Source of the DNA: an uncultured Clostridium sp. | Lineage (GTDB): Bacteria; Bacillota; Clostridia; TANB77; CAG-508 | DNA length: 13,856 nucleotides | Assembly: GCA_946008205.1 (NCBI GenBank) | Contig: CAMGAZ010000017.1 | Location: forward strand, 1 to 13,856 | Reading direction: 5' to 3' | In this document: piece by piece, positions 6,657-13,856 of the stretch | Layout of the letters: each line of letters begins with the position of its first letter | Numbering within the stretch: position 1 is the first letter of the stretch | The notes under the pieces: model-generated | The model's input: the letters and a program-made list of their open reading frames with translations, nothing else | What the model was told of the DNA's origin: nothing | Database searches by the model: none | Translations under genes and position numbers: made by a program

Positions 6657-9600
6657 TTATTTCAATAATTTTAATAAATTTTTGACATAAGTTTCATCAA
6701 TTGTAGGCCAATCAAAGTTTATTTTCCTTAGAAATTTCTTTGAAAAATTATTTTTTATTTTAATTTTAGAATCATATATAAGTTTTTTATCTGTATTCAT
6801 ATCATTTGATAAAAAAGATACTACATCTGTTTGTTTTTGCATATCAAAATAATTTGTGATTTTATTTTTAAATTCATCTGCCGATACTACTCTAATTAAA
6901 CCATGAGGTAGCATTCTTATAAAATCGTTAATATATACATGATTATCATTATATAAATGCAATACAGAAATATTATTGTTGCTATATTCAATGCTTTTTA
7001 CAATACAATCGGCTAGCTTATCAGCAGGGGTAAATTCTATATAATCAGATAATATGTAATCTGGAATTATACCTAAAGTCAAGAAAGCTTTTAATCTATT
7101 CATAAATGCGTTTTCGCTTGCATTATATTGAAATATTCCATCTGAATATCTAGCAGTAATATTTCCAACCCTTAAAAGTAAAGCGTTTAAAGAGTTTTGA
7201 GCAATGTTTTTTAATATTAATTTTTCGGCTTCAAATTTACTTCTAACATATACATTTTCAAGTGATTGATTAATATATAATTCCGATTCAGTAAAATAAA
7301 TATCATTTTCAACATTATTAGCATTAATTCCTAGACCTGTAAGGGTATTACCCGAAACACTAATTGTAGAAATTTGAACTAGTTTTTTGTTATATTTTAA
7401 GCAAAAATCAATTAAATTTTTAACACCAGTAACATTTATTTTTTCAAAATCAGAGTAATAGCCATAATGTTTTACAATTGCAGCTGAATTAATAACGCAA
7501 TCTATTTTATTTGCAAGTGTTTCTTGATCAACTACTGATAAACCTAAGTTATCTACCGAAAGGTCAGCTTCAACTAGGAATATTCTATTGTTTAATAATT
7601 TATCATATTTATTGCCAAAATATATATGTAATCTATTTAAAACTTTATTTGTGATATCAGTACTAGGGTTTTTACGTACTAAACAGTAAATTTGAGAGTT
7701 AGTATTAAGTATTAAACTTTCAAGTAAGTTGACACCTAAGAATCCAGTTACACCTGTAAGTAAAACATTTCCTATTTTAGAATAAGATAAATTTTTAATA
7801 TTTGATACTACATTTTTTCCCAAAACTTCTTTTATAGATGGCTCAATTTCAACATTATATGTTGCAACTGATTTAGAGGCAGATAATGAGTCAATTTTAA
7901 GAGCCAAAGCTTTGATAGTATCATATTTAAATATATCAGCATATGTAATGTTAATATTTTTATTTAGCAGCATAATTTGCATTTTTAATGCTAATATTGA
8001 GTCTCCACCAATATTAAAAAATTTGTCGTCAATACTAATAGGGGACATGTTAAGCAGTTCTTCCCATAAATTTAGTAGTAATTTTTCTGTTTCGGTTTCA
8101 GGTAGGCTTATTTCATGATTTTCCGTAGTAATTTTGGGATTAGGTAGAGCTTTTCTATCTATTTTTCCATTTGGAGTATATTTAAATTTATCCATTTGTA
8201 ATATATAGGTAGGTACCATATAGGCTGGTAGGCAAGTGGATAAATGATTTTTTAAGTTTGATATAGATATTCTTTCGCTAGATATAATGTAAGCGCAAAG
8301 TACTTGTCTATCTAATGAATCAGTTTTCATACATACTACGCAACTGTTTATGTTAGGAAATTTTAAAATAGCTGTTTCTATTTCACCTAACTCTATACGT
8401 AAACCATGTAATTTTACTTGAAAATCAGTTCTTCCGAGGTACTCGATTTCGCCTGAAGGTAGCCATTTTGATAAATCACCAGTTTTGTAAATTATTTTAT
8501 TATTTATAAAAGGATTAGCTATAAATTTTTCACTTGTTATGTTTTCTTTATTATAATATCCAACAGATACACCATCTCCGCTAATAAATAACTCACCAGG
8601 TACTCCAATAGGTTGAGGTTTTAAGTCAGGGCTCAAAACATACATCTGAGTATTGGCTATTGGACTTCCAATTGTTATTTCATTGGTATTTGATAAATTT
8701 TTAACAGATGACCATACTGTTGTTTCAGTAGGACCATATACATTATAAATATTAGCAGCTGATAAATTTTTTATTTGAGATAAAAGCTTTTGAGGAAAGG
8801 TCTCGCCGCCTAATATTATTTCACTTAAATTTTTAACATAATCTAATTCATTTTCATCGGCTAATAATAATGCGAATTTTGAAGGTGTTGTTTGTATAAT
8901 ATTTACATTATATTTTAAACATAATTGGTTTAACTTTTTAGGCATAGTTTGTTCTTCTTCGCTTGCTATAACAATGGTTAAACCTTTTTGTAAAGGTAAT
9001 AATGTTTCTAAAACAAATATATCAAAACACATAGTAGTAATTGAAACAATTACTTTATTTTCAGAAAAGTCTATTTTTTTGCACATTCCGCAAATAAAGT
9101 TATTAATATTGTTATGATTAATTACAACACCTTTAGGTTTTCCGGTAGAGCCAGAAGTATAAATTAAATAAGCAAAATTATTTGGTGAAATCATAATATC
9201 AACATTTTCTTTTGAATAACTATAAATGTTACTATTTGTTAAATTTATTGGTACAGCATTTGATAAATTTAAACTTTTTATTAACTCTTTTTGTGATAGT
9301 ATAATGCTTACTTTACTATCTTCTAACATATAGTCAATTCGTGACTTTGGGTAAGTTGGGTCAATTGGTAAATATGCGGCACCTGCTTTTAAAATACCAA
9401 TCATTGCAACGACCATCTCAAGAGAGCGGTTTACTAATAATCCAACTATATTGTTATTTTTTACTCCATGTGCAATTAAATAATTAGCAATTTGATTTGA
9501 TTTTTCGTCTAATTCCTTATATGTTAATTTGCAATCATTAAATATAACAGCTGTTTTATTTGGAGTTTTTGCAACTTGTATATTAAATAAGTCAATATAA

Positions 9601-12600
9601 TTTAAAGTATTTTCGTAATCAGTTTTGGTATTATTAAATTCATACAAAATCTTATTTTTTTCGATTTCTGATAAAATATCAATATCAGCAATTTTCAGTT
9701 TGTAGTTATCCACAATTTTATATAAAATGTTTATAAAGTGGTCAGCAAAACCTTCAATTGTGCTTTTATTAAATAATTTTGTGCAATATTCAAAAGTTAG
9801 TTTGAATTTACCTCCAGTAGGAATAACCTCTAAAGACAAATCAAATTTAGATATTTTTGTATCAGGAATGCAATATGTTGCATTTATACCCTCAAATTTC
9901 ACAGGTGGTAGTCCATCATTTTGATATGTAAATAGTGTATCAAATAAAGGGTTTCTACTAGTGTCTCTAGGTATATTTAAATTACGTATTAATGTGTCAA
10001 AAGGATATTCTTGATGTGAAAGTGCTTGTACCATGTTTTGTTTTATATTGTTTAAAAATTCATTAAAAGTCATAGAAGGCTCAATATGATTTTTTATAGG
10101 TAATGTGTTAACAAACATACCAATCATATCTAATAATTCTTCTTTATTTCTGTTAGCAACAGGTGTTCCAACAACAATATCTTCTTGATTTGTATATTTT
10201 GAAAGTAATACATAATAGCAAGTAAGTAAAAGCATTGAGTTTGAAACATCTAATTTTTTTGCTAAAGATTCTATTTTTTGTGTTAAGTTGCTAGAAATTG
10301 TTTTAAAAATTTTTGCTCCTTCAAATGAAGTTGTAGCAGGCCTTGCATAATCTGTAGGCATATTTAATACAGGTATATCATTTCTAAACTGATTAATCCA
10401 ATATTCTTTACTCTGTTGCATAGTATTTTCTTTTAAATTTTTATATTCCCATTCTGCATAATCAGCGTATTGCAGAATGCTTTTAGGTAATTTTTCTCCA
10501 TTATATAATTTGCACAATTCTGTTGTTAAAACTGAAAGTGATAATCCATCACTAATAATATGATGCATATCAAATAAGAGCAAAGTTTCGTTTTTTACTG
10601 TAACAAGGCTCACTCTAAATAGAGGAGCTTTTTTTAAATCAAAAGGCTTAATAAAATCTTTTAGTACTTCGTCTATTGTTTTATTTTCTTCTGTTTGTGT
10701 ATTAATTTCAAAAGTAACGTTAGGAACAATTTTTTGATAAATTTCTCCATCTATAATTTCAAAATACGTACGTAAACTAGAGTGTTTTTCAATTAGCTGT
10801 TTAAAGCTACTATTTAGTTTATTAACATCTGGCATCTTATCAAAAATTATAGCTCCAGGCATATTATACAAAATAGAGTTTTCGCCTGACATTTTTAAAG
10901 AATAATATATTCTTTTTTGTGCAGAAGAAACGTGGTAGTAATTTTTGACTTCACAGTGAGGTATAACATTTACTTGAATTTTTGCTTTTTTATCAATTAA
11001 ACTAGCTAATTCAGCAACAACAGGAGTAGAGTAAATTTCGGCAACACTTATTGTTACATTAAAAGTAGATAAGATAATTGAAGAAAGTTTAATTGCAAGT
11101 AAAGAGTCTCCGCCAATATCAAAAAAGTTATAGTTAGCACCAATTTTATTTACATTAAATATTTTTTTCCATATTTCTGCTAGCTTTAATTCCGTAGAAG
11201 TTGAAAGCTCTATAAAATCCTCTGCTGTGTTAGATAACGAAAATTTTGGCAATTTAGTTTTATCAATTTTTCCATTTGCGTTAATAGGCAAGCTTTCCAC
11301 CTTTATTAATTTTTTTGGAAGCATATAAAAAGGTAAAGCGGTTTTTAAATATTTTATTAAATCTTCTTCTTTTGTAGCATTTTTTTCTACATAATAAGTA
11401 ATAATATATTTTTTATCATTTTCATTATGAATAATTGTTACAGAAGATTTTACATCAGGATGCTTTATTAAAACTTGATTAATTTCTTCTAATTCGATAC
11501 GGAAGCCGTTTATTTTTACCTGAAAATCAGAGCGACCAATGTAATGAACATTTCCGAAATTATCAAAATATCCTAAATCACCTGTTAAATACATTCTTTT
11601 ATTATTATAAGTATTTATTATAAATTTTTCGTTTGTAAGAGTGGCATTATTTAAATAGCCATTTCCGACGCAATCACCCGAAATTGCAATTTGACCAATA
11701 ACTCCAATAGGGCATAGTTTTAGTGCTTTATCTAAAATATGAATATTAGCATTTGAAATTGGTTTTCCAATAGGTGGACATGTTGTAATATTATTTTTAT
11801 TTACCACGAAAGTTGTTGCAACATGTGTTTCAGCAGGACCATAATGGTTATGAATTTGAATACCTGCATTTAGCAAATCTTTCATGCCTTCTGTAATAAC
11901 CAATGCTTCACCTGCAGTAATGATATTTTTTACACATAAAATTAATAAACTTCTAATATGTTTATCTTCTACCAACAATTTTAAATATGCAGGAGGAATA
12001 AACAATGTATTAACTCCTTTGTCAAAAATGTATTTAGAGAGTTTATTCATATCTTTTCTTGATGCTTCGTCAATTAATACTAAAGTATTACCAAATAAAA
12101 GCGCAGAATAAATTTCTTGATAACTTACATCAAAACTCATTGTAGCAAATTGCAAAATTTTATTATTAGTATTTTCTAACAAATTTGTTTTATTTTTTTC
12201 AAATAGCATAAGGTTCATCATATTTTTATGTGAAATAGTTACACCCTTAGGCCTTCCTGTTGAGCCTGAGGTAAATATAACATATAAGTTTGAGTTATTA
12301 TTGTAATCGTATTTTTGATTAAAAACTACATCATCATTTTTATAATCTAAAAAATTAATAGCAATTTTTTTTAAAGTATTTATATAAAATATTTTATCAA
12401 AAAGACTAATATCCTCAGATAAAATATAATTAATTTGAGATGTTTGTATCATGTATAAAATTCTATCAATAGGGTATTCTGGGTCAATAGGAACATAGGT
12501 ACAATTTATTTTTAAAATTGATAAAATTCCAACAATTGTATCAATGGTTCTTGTTGTAAAAATACCTATATTGCTATTTTGGGGCAAATTATACCTTAAT

Positions 12601-13856
12601 AGATAATTAGATAGCTTGTTAACCCTCAAAATGAGCTCTTTATATGTAATTGATGCGTCAGCGGTTTCAATTGCAATGTTATTAGGGGTAGTTTTAGCAG
12701 TATTTTCTATCATTTCAATAATATTGTTAGTAAAAGAATAAGAGTCACAAGTGTTATTGAAGTCGTTTAAAATAATATCTTTTTCCTTAGGAGTAACAAT
12801 ATCCATATTTTCAATAAGCAAACTATCACATGATAAAACTTGGTCCATCATAAAACAAACTCTATTATGAATAGCTAAAATATCATTTTCATCATATTTA
12901 TCTAAACGATAATCATAAGAAATGTTTAATAAACCTTCGTCATTCATACCAAATAAATGAATTTGCATAGAATCTGCAAGGTTATGGTTAAAAGTCCATC
13001 TAACTTCATATGGCACTTCCACACTATTTCTGTTTGTTTTTGTATTTTGATATGAAATCAAAATATCATATAAATTAGGCTGAGAAGGATTCTTCTTTCT
13101 AATATCCTCTAAAATATTTTGATAAGGATATTTTTGATGCCTAAACATACCTAATGAATCAAAGGCAATTTTTTTTGCAAAATCAATAAAAGATAAGCCT
13201 TTGGTAAATGTGAAGCGGAAAGGTACAGTACTAATAAACATACCAGGAGTGTTTTTTTCCATAAAGGTAGAACGATTTAAAATAGGTGTGCCTAGTATAA
13301 AATCGTCTAAAGAGCTTACTTTTTCAACATAAATAGCATATAAAGCCATAAAGAAATTAAAGGCTGAGATTTTGTTGTTAGAGCAAAAAGTATTTATTTT
13401 TTCTATTTGCTCCTTTGGTAAAACAAAGGTCTTTCTTGCTGCTTTACATGTATTTTTAGCTTCTTGTTTAATTTGAGGAATATTGCCAATTTCGGGTATT
13501 GTTTCAAATACTTCGTTCCAATATTCTTTGTCTTTTTCAAATTTATTAGAGGTCAAATAATCATTTTCTGACTTCATATAGTTTATGTAAGAGGTAGGGG
13601 CCTCGGTTATTGCGTCACCTTTTAAAAGTGATGTGTAAATATTAATAGTTTTACTTGCAACTAAGCTAGCTGTGCAAGCGTCACAAATTAAGTGGTGAGC
13701 AACCAAAACAAATCCACCTTTGCCACTAGGAAGACGATACATTTTAAAATGATGTAAATATGAGTTTAAAATAGAAAAAGGAATATCTACCATTTTGTTT
13801 TCTAAAATAGCTAATTCTTCGTCATTTTCTAAATCAACCAGTTCAATATCAAAAGG
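6657..13856 (-). CDS. Non-ribosomal peptide synthetase, C-A-T-C-A-T-R (5' end beyond window)
   Basis: This is one frame of 2399 codons, open to the window edge; residue 1 below is the codon at 13854-13856. C1 is truncated at its N-terminus, with active site H54-H55-L-I-C-D59-A60. A1 (about 370-855) has S-G-S-T-G-R-P-K-G and a code read as D-V-Q-F-I-A-H-V-A-K, pointing to proline. T1 has phosphopantetheine Ser918 in G-G-D-S-L. C2 (about 970-1400) has H1098-H-I-I-S-D1103-G and an L-C-L type start (S-S-A-Q-K-R-I). A2 (about 1425-1905) has code D-I-L-Q-I-G-V-V-W-K, pointing to glycine. T2 has Ser1953 in G-G-D-S-I. The terminal thioester reductase domain (about 2030-2399) has T-G-V-T-G-F-L-G from 2034, and catalytic Y2203 and K2207. 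There is no epimerase or thioesterase. The likely release is reductive, giving a Pro-Gly aldehyde or a derivative. The ATG at 13793 is internal, not the start, because C1 sequence continues ahead of it. The gene is followed closely by the 7TM kinase. The synthetase is presumably cytoplasmic. The amino-acid assignments are from reading the codes by eye. Confidence 0.95.
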   Translation of the reverse strand, partial: PFDIELVDLENDEELAILENKMVDIPFSILNSYLHHFKMYRLPSGKGGFVLVAHHLICDACTASLVASKTINIYTSLLKGDAITEAPTSYINYMKSENDYLTSNKFEKDKEYWNEVFETIPEIGNIPQIKQEAKNTCKAARKTFVLPKEQIEKINTFCSNNKISAFNFFMALYAIYVEKVSSLDDFILGTPILNRSTFMEKNTPGMFISTVPFRFTFTKGLSFIDFAKKIAFDSLGMFRHQKYPYQNILEDIRKKNPSQPNLYDILISYQNTKTNRNSVEVPYEVRWTFNHNLADSMQIHLFGMNDEGLLNISYDYRLDKYDENDILAIHNRVCFMMDQVLSCDSLLIENMDIVTPKEKDIILNDFNNTCDSYSFTNNIIEMIENTAKTTPNNIAIETADASITYKELILRVNKLSNYLLRYNLPQNSNIGIFTTRTIDTIVGILSILKINCTYVPIDPEYPIDRILYMIQTSQINYILSEDISLFDKIFYINTLKKIAINFLDYKNDDVVFNQKYDYNNNSNLYVIFTSGSTGRPKGVTISHKNMMNLMLFEKNKTNLLENTNNKILQFATMSFDVSYQEIYSALLFGNTLVLIDEASRKDMNKLSKYIFDKGVNTLFIPPAYLKLLVEDKHIRSLLILCVKNIITAGEALVITEGMKDLLNAGIQIHNHYGPAETHVATTFVVNKNNITTCPPIGKPISNANIHILDKALKLCPIGVIGQIAISGDCVGNGYLNNATLTNEKFIINTYNNKRMYLTGDLGYFDNFGNVHYIGRSDFQVKINGFRIELEEINQVLIKHPDVKSSVTIIHNENDKKYIITYYVEKNATKEEDLIKYLKTALPFYMLPKKLIKVESLPINANGKIDKTKLPKFSLSNTAEDFIELSTSTELKLAEIWKKIFNVNKIGANYNFFDIGGDSLLAIKLSSIILSTFNVTISVAEIYSTPVVAELASLIDKKAKIQVNVIPHCEVKNYYHVSSAQKRIYYSLKMSGENSILYNMPGAIIFDKMPDVNKLNSSFKQLIEKHSSLRTYFEIIDGEIYQKIVPNVTFEINTQTEENKTIDEVLKDFIKPFDLKKAPLFRVSLVTVKNETLLLFDMHHIISDGLSLSVLTTELCKLYNGEKLPKSILQYADYAEWEYKNLKENTMQQSKEYWINQFRNDIPVLNMPTDYARPATTSFEGAKIFKTISSNLTQKIESLAKKLDVSNSMLLLTCYYVLLSKYTNQEDIVVGTPVANRNKEELLDMIGMFVNTLPIKNHIEPSMTFNEFLNNIKQNMVQALSHQEYPFDTLIRNLNIPRDTSRNPLFDTLFTYQNDGLPPVKFEGINATYCIPDTKISKFDLSLEVIPTGGKFKLTFEYCTKLFNKSTIEGFADHFINILYKIVDNYKLKIADIDILSEIEKNKILYEFNNTKTDYENTLNYIDLFNIQVAKTPNKTAVIFNDCKLTYKELDEKSNQIANYLIAHGVKNNNIVGLLVNRSLEMVVAMIGILKAGAAYLPIDPTYPKSRIDYMLEDSKVSIILSQKELIKSLNLSNAVPINLTNSNIYSYSKENVDIMISPNNFAYLIYTSGSTGKPKGVVINHNNINNFICGMCKKIDFSENKVIVSITTMCFDIFVLETLLPLQKGLTIVIASEEEQTMPKKLNQLCLKYNVNIIQTTPSKFALLLADENELDYVKNLSEIILGGETFPQKLLSQIKNLSAANIYNVYGPTETTVWSSVKNLSNTNEITIGSPIANTQMYVLSPDLKPQPIGVPGELFISGDGVSVGYYNKENITSEKFIANPFINNKIIYKTGDLSKWLPSGEIEYLGRTDFQVKLHGLRIELGEIETAILKFPNINSCVVCMKTDSLDRQVLCAYIISSERISISNLKNHLSTCLPAYMVPTYILQMDKFKYTPNGKIDRKALPNPKITTENHEISLPETETEKLLLNLWEELLNMSPISIDDKFFNIGGDSILALKMQIMLLNKNINITYADIFKYDTIKALALKIDSLSASKSVATYNVEIEPSIKEVLGKNVVSNIKNLSYSKIGNVLLTGVTGFLGVNLLESLILNTNSQIYCLVRKNPSTDITNKVLNRLHIYFGNKYDKLLNNRIFLVEADLSVDNLGLSVVDQETLANKIDCVINSAAIVKHYGYYSDFEKINVTGVKNLIDFCLKYNKKLVQISTISVSGNTLTGLGINANNVENDIYFTESELYINQSLENVYVRSKFEAEKLILKNIAQNSLNALLLRVGNITARYSDGIFQYNASENAFMNRLKAFLTLGIIPDYILSDYIEFTPADKLADCIVKSIEYSNNNISVLHLYNDNHVYINDFIRMLPHGLIRVVSADEFKNKITNYFDMQKQTDVVSFLSNDMNTDKKLIYDSKIKIKNNFSKKFLRKINFDWPTIDETYVKNLLKLLK

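Noticed and set aside
13791..13793. ATG at 13793 as the NRPS start
   Set aside because: The frame stays open for 21 more codons to the window edge, and those residues read as condensation-domain sequence. A C domain also needs about 110 more residues ahead of its HHxxxD motif.
6657..13856. Repeat or mobile element signal from similarity between the two NRPS modules
   Set aside because: The A-T-C-A-T repetition is the ordinary modular structure of NRPSs, and the two modules differ clearly in sequence.

Overview
The window comes from a low-GC Gram-positive bacterium, most likely a Clostridia-type anaerobe. The evidence is the strong A+T bias in all genes, purine-rich Shine-Dalgarno sites, and the gene families present: a YkpA/YbiT-type ABC-F ATPase, DUF975, Tex, a 7TM histidine kinase and an HD-GYP response regulator. 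I cannot place it more precisely.

Layout. Positions 2-241 (+) hold the 3' end of an ABC-F ATPase gene, whose first readable codons are damaged. Positions 319-1098 (-) encode a DUF975 integral membrane protein, convergent with the ABC-F gene across an A/T-only hairpin. A 334-base divergent intergenic region follows, with a recognisable sigma-A type promoter for the DUF975 gene. Positions 1433-3607 (+) encode the S1-domain RNA-binding protein Tex. Tex converges on a minus-strand block across a short hairpin that serves both strands. Read 5' to 3' on the minus strand, that block is a giant NRPS gene (13856-6657, open at the window edge), a 7TM-PAS histidine kinase (6641-4824) and, after a hairpin and its own promoter, a REC/HD-GYP response regulator (4681-3629).

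The main point of interest is the NRPS. The visible 2399 residues read C(partial)-A-T-C-A-T-R, ending in an NAD(P)H-dependent thioester reductase domain. The first adenylation domain has a specificity code read by eye as D-V-Q-F-I-A-H-V-A-K, almost the classical proline code. The second reads D-I-L-Q-I-G-V-V-W-K, close to the classical glycine code. With reductive release, the simplest predicted product is a Pro-Gly aldehyde (prolyl-glycinal). It would be N-acylated if the first C domain is a lipo-initiation domain, or free to cyclise to a pyrrolopyrazinone-type bicycle if not. This is the same general architecture as the reductase-terminated dipeptide-aldehyde NRPSs reported from gut Clostridia, but the Pro-Gly pairing appears distinctive.

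The histidine kinase begins 15 bases after the NRPS stop, so the two are probably co-transcribed. The HD-GYP regulator next to it is its obvious partner, giving a path from a membrane signal to cyclic-di-GMP breakdown. Whether that signal is related to the NRPS product is inference. No transporter, PPTase, MbtH protein, mobile element, CRISPR array, tRNA or rRNA was seen in the window.
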